Below, in pieces: positions 34,016-42,535 of a stretch of DNA of 64,000 nt. Both the position numbers and the translations under genes were made by a program. The stretch covers positions 124,001-188,000 of the forward strand of contig NZ_JAKLTR010000006.1 of the NCBI RefSeq assembly GCF_022012415.1, in the 5' to 3' direction. Under the pieces are notes generated by a model. It was given only the letters and a program-made list of their open reading frames with translations. It was not told where the DNA came from and did no database searches. Position 1 is the stretch's first letter; each line of letters opens with the position of its first letter. The stretch is from Terrimonas ginsenosidimutans (GTDB lineage: Bacteria; Bacteroidota; Bacteroidia; Chitinophagales; Chitinophagaceae).

Positions 34016-34195
34016 AACTCTTTTGATTTGATGACTAACCGGGCTTAAGGGAACAGAGATAGTTATAGCATTCAGTGTGCAGCTGTTTGCTATAAAAAAG
34101 AATTCCCGGCAAAATTCTGCAACATCAGACGGTCAATCAATGCGCAATCACTGCAACGTGTTGTATAATTCCGGCAGAACTGACGAACCGTTACT

Positions 34196-34888
34196 TTATT
34201 TTGAAGACGTACAAAGCTTTCGAAGAATATTCGCCATTAACTCATTAGGCTCATCGAAAGATTGATACTCCGCTATCTCGTTCTCATCCTGTATGAACTG
34301 ATCCCTGATCAATTCTGCTGCACCATACTTCAGCATCTCTGCAACAGAGCTGGAATTTGCCTCCAGATGAAACTGCAACCCGATCATTTTGTCACCAAAC
34401 GTGAATAATTGATGATTACATGCAGCGGAAGAAGCTTGCATCACACCGCCATACGGGTTGTCGAACTTATCGCCGTGCCAGTGAAAAACAGTCAGCTTAC
34501 CTGGCACTGGCGCTCCAAGCCATTCAGCGAATGTTGCATCAAAATCAACAGGAAACCAACCGATCTCCTTTACTTTATTTGTATAAACGGTTGCACCAAG
34601 TACACATGCCAGCAATTGGGCACCCAGGCAAATCCCGATCACCGGCTTCTCATCTTTGATTGAGTCAAAGATGAAATTCTTTTCATCACCCAGCCATTTA
34701 TAAAGATGATCGTCATAAACTCCCATTGGACCACCCAGGACTATAAGCACATCAAAATCGGTCATTGAAGGAAAAGCTTCCTGTGCCCATGTGCGGGTAA
34801 CAGTAATAGTATGCTGATGCTCCTTCAGCCAGGTTTCGATAAAACCTAATCCCTCGAAGGGTACGTGTTGTATATAATGAACTCTCAT
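34196..34888 (-). CDS. Class I glutamine amidotransferase (GATase1) family protein
   Basis: A stand-alone 230-aa GATase1 domain of the GMP-synthase-like COG0518 type. It has LIVLGGPMGVYDD, the nucleophile Cys87 in GICLGAQLLA, and the His174-x-Glu176 pair in LQFHLEA, so the triad is complete and it should hydrolyse glutamine or a gamma-glutamyl substrate. No synthase partner is beside it. Its start overlaps the stop of the YggS-type gene by four bases (ATGA), so both are made together. Physiological substrate unknown. Confidence 0.9.
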   Translation of the reverse strand: MRVHYIQHVPFEGLGFIETWLKEHQHTITVTRTWAQEAFPSMTDFDVLIVLGGPMGVYDDHLYKWLGDEKNFIFDSIKDEKPVIGICLGAQLLACVLGATVYTNKVKEIGWFPVDFDATFAEWLGAPVPGKLTVFHWHGDKFDNPYGGVMQASSAACNHQLFTFGDKMIGLQFHLEANSSSVAEMLKYGAAELIRDQFIQDENEIAEYQSFDEPNELMANILRKLCTSSK

Positions 34889-35655
34889 GCTGACTTTTGT
34901 TCGTTCCAGTAATAACTATCCGGGTGAATCCGTTTTCCAAATATAGCCGTTCCAACCCGTACGATGGTAGCGCCTTCTTCGATAGCCGTTTCCAGGTCAC
35001 CGCTCATACCCATGCTGAGTGCCGAATGATCATTCAGCAATCCGAGATCGACTGCGTTATTACTGATCTGTTGCAGCAGGCGAAATGACGGGCGGACTTT
35101 TTCTGGGTCGGCATCAAAAAGGCCGATGGTCATCAACCCTTTTATATTAAGGGTCTCATACCTGTTTGCCATACGTAGCAGGTCAATTGCATGGTCGGGA
35201 GAAATACCGAATTTACTTTCCTCGAAAGAGGTATTGACCTGGATAAATATGTCCATTTGCCGCCCTTCAAATTGTAAACGGCTATCCAGCTTTTCGATAA
35301 GATCAGGTCTGTCTACTGACTGAATACAGTTTACATATTTCAGAATATCTTTGATCTTGTTACTTTGAAGGTGGCCGATGAAATGTCTTTCAACCGCAAG
35401 TGGAGATAGCAAAGAGTCCTTCTGTTTTAGCTCCTGCACCTTATTCTCCCCTATCAGTGTTTCTCTTGAAGCAACTGCTTCCGCGATCAATTCGGCAGAC
35501 ACAGTTTTTGTTGCAAGGAGAAGCCGGATCTCATTTACATTCCGCCCGGCACTAAGAGCTGCCGCCGCGATCCGGTTTTTGACCGCCGCCAGATTAGCCC
35601 GGACAAAATGACCATTTGATGTAGGAGAGGAAATATTTTTAACTTGCATATTCAT
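34885..35655 (-). CDS. YggS/PROSC-family pyridoxal-phosphate homeostasis protein
   Basis: A PLP-binding alanine-racemase-like TIM barrel protein that buffers pyridoxal phosphate and affects amino-acid pools. The PLP lysine is in LLLATKTVSAE, followed by GENKVQEL, HFIGHLQSNKIKDIL, SVDRPDLIEKL, LMTIGLF and the phosphate-binding LSMGMSGDLETAIEEGATIVRVGTAIFG region. I place the start at ATG 35655 (MNMQVKN) because the 20 extra residues from 35715 (MFSYFWMMSLSQ...) have no counterpart in the family. Couples to the amidotransferase gene by a four-base overlap. Confidence 0.9.
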   Translation of the reverse strand: MNMQVKNISSPTSNGHFVRANLAAVKNRIAAAALSAGRNVNEIRLLLATKTVSAELIAEAVASRETLIGENKVQELKQKDSLLSPLAVERHFIGHLQSNKIKDILKYVNCIQSVDRPDLIEKLDSRLQFEGRQMDIFIQVNTSFEESKFGISPDHAIDLLRMANRYETLNIKGLMTIGLFDADPEKVRPSFRLLQQISNNAVDLGLLNDHSALSMGMSGDLETAIEEGATIVRVGTAIFGKRIHPDSYYWNEQKSA

Positions 35656-35767
35656 AAACACCTGCAAGGTAGAATTTGCCTGGCTTAGTGACATCATCCA
35701 GAAATATGAAAACAAGATGGTCCAGCCGGCAGAATTCCTTTATTATCCCTGTTACCTATAAAGCACT

Positions 35768-35825
35768 CTTCCCGTCATCGCATCTTACCGGCGGAAAAAT
35801 ACCGGCAGGATGAAATAACGGGAAG
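35768..35825 (-). terminator. Bipartite hairpin downstream of the phosphodiesterase gene
   Basis: CTTCCCGT (35768-35775) pairs with ACGGGAAG (35818-35825), with a CATC/GATG and CCGG inner section. It starts 28 nt past the stop of the phosphodiesterase gene. No U-tract; 3'-end role inferred. Confidence 0.4.
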
Positions 35826-35852
35826 AAAATAGACAGAGAAGAAAGAATGGAG

Positions 35853-37193
35853 TTATCTGATCAAAATGTCCTGATTCAATTCCTGATTTCCCTGCTTAAA
35901 CGAAACACCCAACATTTTCGCCACCGCAGGTGCGATATCAATAAGCTTCATGTGATCAACAACTTTATTGTTCGTGAATCCTGCGCCAAATCCAATAAAG
36001 CCGGTTTGTATCTCCCGGAAATCAGGGAAGTATCCATGCGCACCGCCTTTTCCTGGCGAAACAAGCGCGCCTTCTGTTTTTGTGTTGATAGACACGCCCT
36101 GGATTGCAGCCAATGCCAGTGCGGCATTGGGGTCTGCACCGGCTTTGCGCAATGCCTGCTGGTCTACGATACGAAATAATCTTTTGATCGAATCCGGCTG
36201 CGTTTTCAGCATGTTGACGATCTTATCAAGCGTCTGTTTATCTGAAGGATCTTTTAATTGAAGAAAAACAGAACCGCCACCGGAATTGAACTGCGCTTTC
36301 CAGTTCCTGTCGGGACCATCTTTTGCGTCCAGCAAACCTGCCTGCACCAGAAGGATATTCGGTGAGAATGATCTGCTGACATTCACAAATCCATGATCAC
36401 CGGTGATGATGATCGCTGTGCTGTCGGCCATACCGGAAAGTGTAACCGTCTCCCAGATACTACCGATCACACGGTCAGCATTGGCGATCGCGGCTTTAAC
36501 CAACTGACCACTCCTTCCCTGAGTATGTTCGGCATGATCAACACCCGGCAGATGAATGGTCAGCAAAGAGGGCTTATATGTTCTGAAGAGATAAGCTCCG
36601 ATCCTTCCAATATTCTCATCGATCTTTGAGTGATTGATATTGAGATCAACCGCTTCCATCTGTCCGGTAGCTTTCAGCTGTATTTCTTCGAAAAGACCTT
36701 TTGGCGTTGCATGCAAGCTGGTTGGCCCTCTTCGGTCGAGCGGATTTTTGATAGTGAATGCTTCAGGGATATTATAATCCACGTCAGCCCCAACAGATAC
36801 CGGCCAGGATACTGATGCCGTTTTCAATCCTGCTTCTTTAAAAGCAGTCCACAATGTTTTCGTTTTGATCAATTCCGTTTCACTGTTCCAGATCCCGGTT
36901 GCACCCAATGGCTGAAACGGGGTGTTGTAGTAGATACCATGTTCTGCGGGGTAAGCTCCTGTAAGAATACTTGTGTGTGAGGGATAGGTAACAGAAGGGA
37001 ATATGCCGTCTACACCCCTGGCCGATACACCCAGCTTTGCCAGGTATTGCATGTTTGGGGCTGGCCAGGTTGAATCAAGATAGAAATCAGGACGGAACCC
37101 GTCGACACTGATCAATATTACGTGCTTTGTTTTCTGCGCAGAAAGCTGTACTGAACCTGTCAATAATCCTATCGCTATAAAAAGATACTTCAT
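35853..37193 (-). CDS. Secreted type I phosphodiesterase/nucleotide pyrophosphatase (alkaline phosphatase superfamily)
   Basis: Periplasmic or secreted two-metal phosphoesterase of 446 aa. Signal peptide to about residue 20 (LSAQ). Metal and catalytic residues: Asp31 in SVDGFRPDFY, the nucleophile Thr69 in FPSVTYPSHTS, HLPGVDHAEH and ITGDHGFVNVS. These match ectonucleotide pyrophosphatase/phosphodiesterase (NPP)-type enzymes that hydrolyse nucleotides or phosphodiesters. It ends a run of codirectional genes after the exported HD-domain gene (23-nt gap). Its place near two PULs may mean phosphate recovery; substrate not determinable. Confidence 0.9.
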   Translation of the reverse strand: MKYLFIAIGLLTGSVQLSAQKTKHVILISVDGFRPDFYLDSTWPAPNMQYLAKLGVSARGVDGIFPSVTYPSHTSILTGAYPAEHGIYYNTPFQPLGATGIWNSETELIKTKTLWTAFKEAGLKTASVSWPVSVGADVDYNIPEAFTIKNPLDRRGPTSLHATPKGLFEEIQLKATGQMEAVDLNINHSKIDENIGRIGAYLFRTYKPSLLTIHLPGVDHAEHTQGRSGQLVKAAIANADRVIGSIWETVTLSGMADSTAIIITGDHGFVNVSRSFSPNILLVQAGLLDAKDGPDRNWKAQFNSGGGSVFLQLKDPSDKQTLDKIVNMLKTQPDSIKRLFRIVDQQALRKAGADPNAALALAAIQGVSINTKTEGALVSPGKGGAHGYFPDFREIQTGFIGFGAGFTNNKVVDHMKLIDIAPAVAKMLGVSFKQGNQELNQDILIR

Positions 37194-37216
37194 GAATTAC
37201 TATTGAAAATTTACAT

Positions 37217-37927
37217 CTACTGCAATGTACTTATCTCCCACTTGATATTCTCTCTCGCGGATGATTCGTAGAGTTTATTAAAGAAATCTGTTTGGAAAAT
37301 TCTCGGCATATTCAGAAAATATTGCATCACGCGTTTTCGCCCCGCATCAAAGTTGGGCGAATTGGAAAATTCCTTCCGGACATTCCCAACATATCTTTTG
37401 TAATATTCCCTGTCGAGTCCGACGATAGACATGTCCGCATCATTAAAAAGATTGGTGTCATTATCTTCCGACAAGGCATGTGCTTTTGTAGCGAGAACAA
37501 GCGCTTCTACCTTTTTTATAAACGCGACCGGAAATCCAGCAGCAGTCAGTCGTTGAACTGCCAGCTCAGCGCTTCGCTCTTCATCACGACGGTCTTCTGA
37601 ACCGTAAATGATATCATGATAAACAGCGGCGATCACCAATGCATTCCAGTCGCTGACCTGATCTTTACATTTAGTAAGCTGATCGTAAAAATTGGAGATA
37701 TGTTCCAGGTTATGATAAAATCTTGTCGGCCCCGTATATAAACGTTGCGCTTCAGCCCACAATGAATCTGCAACCTTTTTATCTTTTATCTCCAATACAA
37801 CAATTCTTTTGAATTCCTTGCCCGCCGCAACAGCAAGACTATCCAATGGTTTCCCATTTGCCAGTATAGTAGAGGAAACGCCCAGTAGCAGAAAAATATA
37901 AACAAAACGAACAAAACGATTTTTCAT
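37217..37927 (-). CDS. Exported HD-domain phosphohydrolase-like protein (COG4339 type)
   Basis: A 236-aa protein with a signal peptide (MKNRFVRFVYIFLLLGVSSTILANG) followed by an HD domain: RFYHNLEHISNFYDQL (His72, His76), AAVYHDIIYGS (His104-Asp105) and DEERSAELAVQRL. Related predicted HD hydrolases are usually cytoplasmic and about 200 aa, so the export signal is unusual. All metal ligands appear kept, so it may act as a periplasmic phosphohydrolase. It lies between SusD (100 nt upstream, with a strong hairpin) and the phosphodiesterase gene. Confidence 0.8.
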   Translation of the reverse strand: MKNRFVRFVYIFLLLGVSSTILANGKPLDSLAVAAGKEFKRIVVLEIKDKKVADSLWAEAQRLYTGPTRFYHNLEHISNFYDQLTKCKDQVSDWNALVIAAVYHDIIYGSEDRRDEERSAELAVQRLTAAGFPVAFIKKVEALVLATKAHALSEDNDTNLFNDADMSIVGLDREYYKRYVGNVRKEFSNSPNFDAGRKRVMQYFLNMPRIFQTDFFNKLYESSARENIKWEISTLQ

Positions 37928-37953
37928 GTCAGATCAATTTATTTTTATTAACA

Positions 37954-38007
37954 CCATTGACCACTGCTGCCGGAGGTCTTATATATCCGGCATACAATGG
38001 TCAATGG
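37954..38007 (-). terminator. Two-stem hairpin downstream of the second susD
   Basis: Outer stem CCATTGACCA/TGGTCAATGG (10 bp, perfect) encloses GCCGGA/TCCGGC (6 bp). It starts about 20 nt past the SusD stop and probably ends or trims the SusCD transcript. Confidence 0.55.
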
Positions 38008-38026
38008 CCTTTTATTCTGGTTGAAG

Positions 38027-39457
38027 TTATTTCAGCATTGGCAATACGCCTGCCGCTTTCTTATTCTGTACAAGAACTCTATTCATATCGAAATTCATCG
38101 TCACGATGCCCGCGGTGCGGTCGTAGCCAAAATTATCCATGCCGAGATTTCCCGGGATATAGGAAGGAATAACCGCTTGCGTTTGCTCTGCTTTCACGTT
38201 CGGGTTATTCTGCATTTCCACCTGGGAGATGGGGAAACGGATCCCAAGATCTGTCATGCGACGCCCTTCGGACATGAAGATCTCCTGGCGCATCAGGCAG
38301 AGCTGATATAATAATGCATCTTCTGTAGTGGCAGCATCCAGGTCAGCAGCCATGACTGATGTTCCGGAAACTCTTCGCACGGTTATATTTCCAGCCTGCC
38401 GGCCAAGAATAAAACCAGGCCGGGCGGGAGAATTCGCATCAAACTTTACCTGTACAGATGCCAGCAGCGGATAATCGCTCCTGTTACCTTTTCGCTGAGC
38501 CTGGCTTCCGTTTATCGAAGCGGTAGGACGATTATTCACGACCGTGCTGATCAATTGCTTTAATGTTGTACGTGCATTGTCGAGTTGCCCGCTGCCGATC
38601 ATTGCCTCGGCAGCGATCAGGTAAGCTTCTTCACCCTTAAGGATAGCGATGGATTTCTGGTCTGCATTCGCTGTTCCTACGTGATAATACTTCGGGTCAA
38701 GAAAATCAAGACGTGGCAGCGGTGCGTAAGTATTGGTGGAGCTGCTGAAGGTATAGGTCTGCATGGTATTCGAAACGCCATTAATGCCGTCAAACTTTGC
38801 TTCAACTAAAAGCATCGGCGCATTGGCGATGATCGTCTGAGCCGCCTGCAAAGCGTTTGTACGATTTGCCATACCATAATAGGCGCGCGCCAATGCCAGT
38901 GTATAACCATTCTTTTTCGCCGCATCAGTTTGCAGTGCGATCGCCGCGTTGAAATAAGCTACCGCTTTTTGAAAACATTCATTGGCGGATGCCACCTGTC
39001 CGGCAGCCGTTAATGGCAATGCATTATAAAGCTCTCCGCTCAGCAGGCATGCATATCCACCGAGAAAATTGATCTCAGCATTTATATCTTTTGTTGTGGT
39101 TACATCAGCAGGTACGATCCTGGTCAAACCATAATCCGCCATTTGCGTAAGACGGCCGATCGCACGCTGCATGTTATCAACATCCAGATCAGAATACAGG
39201 ATAGTCGGAAAGTCAAATACCTTATTGGAAAGAGAACTGTTGTTGTAATAATTATCCGAAGTGATCTCTGTAAAAGAAACAACCTCGTTCAACGTTAGCG
39301 CTAACTGGCGATACATACCGTTCAGCCAGATGGACGATGATTGCGTTGTTCCAACAAATGATTCGTCCGTGATATTCGGATTGTCAACATCTTTCAACTG
39401 GCAGGAGGCTAATACGGCCAGGCCTGCAGCGCAAAGAATCTTTGAAATATTTTTCAT
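38027..39457 (-). CDS. SusD/RagB-family lipoprotein (second PUL)
   Basis: Partner of the SusC at 39.5-42.4 kb. Lipobox LAVLASC with Cys19, then DVDNPNITDESFVGT. The helical N-terminal half has LNGMYRQLALTLNEVVSFTEI and INAEINFLGGYACLLSGEL; the C-terminal half has EEAYLIAAEAMIGSGQLDNA and LYQLCLMRQEIFMSEGRRMTDLGIRFPIS. At 476 aa it is short for the family and resembles the sub-group paired with SusC proteins opening VVVTGQG. It is the last transport gene of the PL1/acid-sugar operon. Glycan specificity is unknown. Confidence 0.93.
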   Translation of the reverse strand: MKNISKILCAAGLAVLASCQLKDVDNPNITDESFVGTTQSSSIWLNGMYRQLALTLNEVVSFTEITSDNYYNNSSLSNKVFDFPTILYSDLDVDNMQRAIGRLTQMADYGLTRIVPADVTTTKDINAEINFLGGYACLLSGELYNALPLTAAGQVASANECFQKAVAYFNAAIALQTDAAKKNGYTLALARAYYGMANRTNALQAAQTIIANAPMLLVEAKFDGINGVSNTMQTYTFSSSTNTYAPLPRLDFLDPKYYHVGTANADQKSIAILKGEEAYLIAAEAMIGSGQLDNARTTLKQLISTVVNNRPTASINGSQAQRKGNRSDYPLLASVQVKFDANSPARPGFILGRQAGNITVRRVSGTSVMAADLDAATTEDALLYQLCLMRQEIFMSEGRRMTDLGIRFPISQVEMQNNPNVKAEQTQAVIPSYIPGNLGMDNFGYDRTAGIVTMNFDMNRVLVQNKKAAGVLPMLK

Positions 39458-39475
39458 ACCTGTTATTTGGAGTGG

Positions 39476-42361
39476 TTAGAAGTTAATTTTAAGTGTGCCG
39501 ATAAATTGACGTGGCATAGAGAAAGCCGCATAATTCAGACCGCCGGTTGTAGCAGAACCCTGCCCCTGTGCACCACCCGCCATCACTGCTTCCGGATCAG
39601 ATGAAGAAGCGGTAAAGTTCAGCGGATTTACCGCAGTGATACCAACAGACATTTGCTTGATATGTTTTCCGATGATCTTCTTGTCGAAATTATACACCAG
39701 GCCAACCGTTCTGATCTTGATGAAATCACTTTTCTCCACAAAAAGCTGTGAATAGTTCAGCCAGTTTGTGGCGCCATTCTTTGCGATCTCTGCTGCCGGC
39801 ACTCCATCTGTTGAAGCACCGTAGTTGATCCGGAATTGTTTATCCCAGTTATGCAGGTAGCCACCTTGCTGGTAATCTGCATTTGCAAACATGGACAGAT
39901 TCTTATAACGAACATTCAGACCGGCGCTACCTGTAAGTGTAGGAATGGTTGAACCGAGAAACTGCTGCGGAGTATAACTTTCCAGTACACCATCTTTAAA
40001 TACACCATAGTTGCCGCTGATATAACCTACAGGGAACCCTTCTTTCACTACAGTTTGTACCGTACGGGAAGTCATGCCGTTCAGGTTGAATGAAGGAGCG
40101 CCTCCTGTACTTACGACGAGGTTATCTACTGTATTTGCAGAAGCACGTACACGCACATCCCAATCTTTGTTCTCCAGCACAGATACTACTGCAGAAAATT
40201 CCCATCCTTTATTGGTGATCAAACCGATATTCTTTAGTGTGTTCGTCTGACCAGTCGATGCCGCAGGAGGAACAACAAACAAAGCGTCGCGTGTTTCATT
40301 ATCGAAATAGTTCACAGTAAGGGATACACGGCTGTTCCAGAGGCCAAGATCAAGACCGATCTCTTTTGAGTAAGACTTTTCCGGTTTTAGCTCTTCATTA
40401 CCCGGCTGACCAAACGTCGCAGATTGTCCGCCATTGAAACCCGTGAAGGCAATCGTTCTTTCATTGGCGAACGGGGTCGGGAAGATCCCTGCCACACCAT
40501 AGTTAGCACGAACCTTCACCGTTTTGATAAAGTTCTGCTGCCATTTCTGAAAGAATGGTTCAGCGCTAAGAATGTAAGACACCCCAAATTTTGGGTAGTA
40601 TTGTGTGCCGATCAGTTTACCAAAGGCCGAGTTATTATCACCTCTCACACCCAGATCAAGATAATAACGGTTCTTATAACCAACATTCTCCTGCAGGAAC
40701 AAACCTGAATTCACTACTTCTGCGAGATACTCATTGCTTGTACGGGTAGCCGCCTGGTTTACGGTGAGGGCTCCATCGCGGATATCCTGCCCGATATAAG
40801 CGATCTGATGGTCCTGGTTGCGGAACAGCTGCGCCCCACCGGTGGTGAGGAAAGAGAAGTCACCCACGGTCGCATCATACTGACCGGTAAGTTCAAGCGT
40901 CAGGCCGAGATAGTTACGGTCGTACTTGCTTAAAGAACCGGTAGTATTGGAGCGGATGTGACGGTTGAAAGCATTCGATACAACAGATACTTCCGTTTGC
41001 GTACGATAGTCCACACCAAACGTTCCTTTGAATACGAGGTTCTTCAATGGCTGCAGCTTCAGCACCTGTGAAGTCTGAAAACGATTGACCTTTGAAGTGT
41101 TATTCATCAGCATTTCCGCAGAATCAACGAATGCTTTTACTTTCGCGAAATCGGCGTCAGATAATGAGTCGAGCTTAGGATTAAAGCCGGGCCCTGTGAT
41201 CTTTGAAGCACCGTCTTCGGCAAACCACAGACCGGAATAACCGCCGGAGTTGCCATTTCTTGTTCTGCGAAGATTTTGGTTGTTATAGGTAAAGGAAGAT
41301 TCGTAAGTGAGTTGATCCAGCAGTTTTGCATGAAAGCCGGTCCGGAAATCGATCTTCTCCACCTGGTTTTGATTATGGATCAGTACGCCGTCAGACTTGC
41401 TATAAGCAGCCGCCATGCTGAAACCGAAATCATTGTTTCCGCCATCGGCACCGATGCTGTATTTGCGATATCCTCCGTTCTCAAATAAAAGATCTTTTGT
41501 TCTGTTGAAATAAAGGAAATCATTGGTCGGCGTTTCAAGACCGAGATCAACGCCAGCGCGGAAGTTAGCTTTACCCGAACCTCTTTTCTTTGTGAAGATC
41601 TGCAATACGCCGTTTGCCGCATCTGATCCATATAATGTGGTAGCGGCACCACCATTGATAAATTCGATCTTTTCAATATTCTCAACAGGTATATCAGAAA
41701 GGGCGCTGGTAGAAGCTCCCTGTGAAATGCCGCCTGAAAGCGTCATGCCCAATGCCGGCGCAGTGTTCAGGTTATCCACCCGAACCCCATCAACGTATAC
41801 GATCGGAGTCGAATTGGAAAAAGCAGAGTTAAACCCTCTTGTTTGTACGATAGACGTTGCTCCTGCCTGCCCTGCTGACATTTTGAATTGTGCATTCGGG
41901 ATCTGTGATTGCAATAGCTGATCGATCCTGTTTGCCGGAAGATCTCTTAGTTGGGCTTCAGAAATAGACGTTACATTGGTAGAAAGGCGTCTTTTGCTTA
42001 CACTCATCCCCTGCCCGGTAACTACTACCTCATCCAGTTTCACCAGGTCTTCTTCCAATATAATATCGAGTGAGGCTGACTGTTGTGATGGCTCTATCTT
42101 TCTTTCCTGTGGCTGATATCCGACGGCTGTGAAAACAATAGTCAGTGTTTTCGATGCAGCAGCAGTTGGTACATTAAAAGAAAATCGGCCGTTGATATCT
42201 GTAACGGTTCCGGCTTGTGTCCCGCTGATTTGTACTGAAACACCGGAAAGGCCTTTTTGCCGGACCTGGTCAGTAACAGTTCCCTGTAGTTTTTGCTGCG
42301 CGAATGCCTGACTGGCGACGAGCAGCAGGAGAAAGATTGTTACGGTATTTGCTATCCTCAT
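39476..42361 (-). CDS. SusC-family TonB-dependent outer-membrane receptor (second PUL)
   Basis: 961 aa: signal peptide ending AFAQ, a carboxypeptidase-regulatory-like domain (LQGTVTDQVRQKGLSGVSVQ ...), EVVVTGQGMSVSKRR as the junction to the plug, plug with FINGGAATTLYGSDAANGVL, then a beta-barrel ending IGTLKINF. It lies 175 nt after the symporter gene; that gap holds a 16-bp palindrome and may contain a further promoter. Pairing outer-membrane import here with an inner-membrane sodium symporter gives a full import route for one substrate. Confidence 0.95.
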   Translation of the reverse strand: MRIANTVTIFLLLLVASQAFAQQKLQGTVTDQVRQKGLSGVSVQISGTQAGTVTDINGRFSFNVPTAAASKTLTIVFTAVGYQPQERKIEPSQQSASLDIILEEDLVKLDEVVVTGQGMSVSKRRLSTNVTSISEAQLRDLPANRIDQLLQSQIPNAQFKMSAGQAGATSIVQTRGFNSAFSNSTPIVYVDGVRVDNLNTAPALGMTLSGGISQGASTSALSDIPVENIEKIEFINGGAATTLYGSDAANGVLQIFTKKRGSGKANFRAGVDLGLETPTNDFLYFNRTKDLLFENGGYRKYSIGADGGNNDFGFSMAAAYSKSDGVLIHNQNQVEKIDFRTGFHAKLLDQLTYESSFTYNNQNLRRTRNGNSGGYSGLWFAEDGASKITGPGFNPKLDSLSDADFAKVKAFVDSAEMLMNNTSKVNRFQTSQVLKLQPLKNLVFKGTFGVDYRTQTEVSVVSNAFNRHIRSNTTGSLSKYDRNYLGLTLELTGQYDATVGDFSFLTTGGAQLFRNQDHQIAYIGQDIRDGALTVNQAATRTSNEYLAEVVNSGLFLQENVGYKNRYYLDLGVRGDNNSAFGKLIGTQYYPKFGVSYILSAEPFFQKWQQNFIKTVKVRANYGVAGIFPTPFANERTIAFTGFNGGQSATFGQPGNEELKPEKSYSKEIGLDLGLWNSRVSLTVNYFDNETRDALFVVPPAASTGQTNTLKNIGLITNKGWEFSAVVSVLENKDWDVRVRASANTVDNLVVSTGGAPSFNLNGMTSRTVQTVVKEGFPVGYISGNYGVFKDGVLESYTPQQFLGSTIPTLTGSAGLNVRYKNLSMFANADYQQGGYLHNWDKQFRINYGASTDGVPAAEIAKNGATNWLNYSQLFVEKSDFIKIRTVGLVYNFDKKIIGKHIKQMSVGITAVNPLNFTASSSDPEAVMAGGAQGQGSATTGGLNYAAFSMPRQFIGTLKINF

Positions 42362-42508
42362 AACCTCGTTAGTTTAAGTTGTTATTAAGGCGCAAATGTC
42401 AAAGGTGATTGTTAAGTAATCATAAACGGTCGATTAAGGAATGATGAACGCAATATTAAAAGTATGATTATCCAATCCGTTACTTTGAGGAGGAGCAAAA
42501 CAAACCGC

Positions 42509-42524
42509 ATTGTTATATAACAAT
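42509..42524. promoter_or_regulatory. 16-bp perfect palindrome in the symporter-susC gap
   Basis: ATTGTTATATAACAAT is self-complementary throughout. It lies 12 nt past the symporter stop and about 150 nt before the SusC start. It could be an operator for a dimeric repressor; no family is identifiable. Confidence 0.35.
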
Positions 42525-42535
42525 ACCTGCCAGAG

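Noticed and set aside
35656-35715. Longer start of the YggS-type protein
   Set aside because: The 20 extra residues are not part of the family and ATG 35655 lies at the expected place.
42362-42508. A fourth copy of the box in front of the second susC
   Set aside because: Searching both strands by eye found no pair of half-sites at 21-bp spacing.
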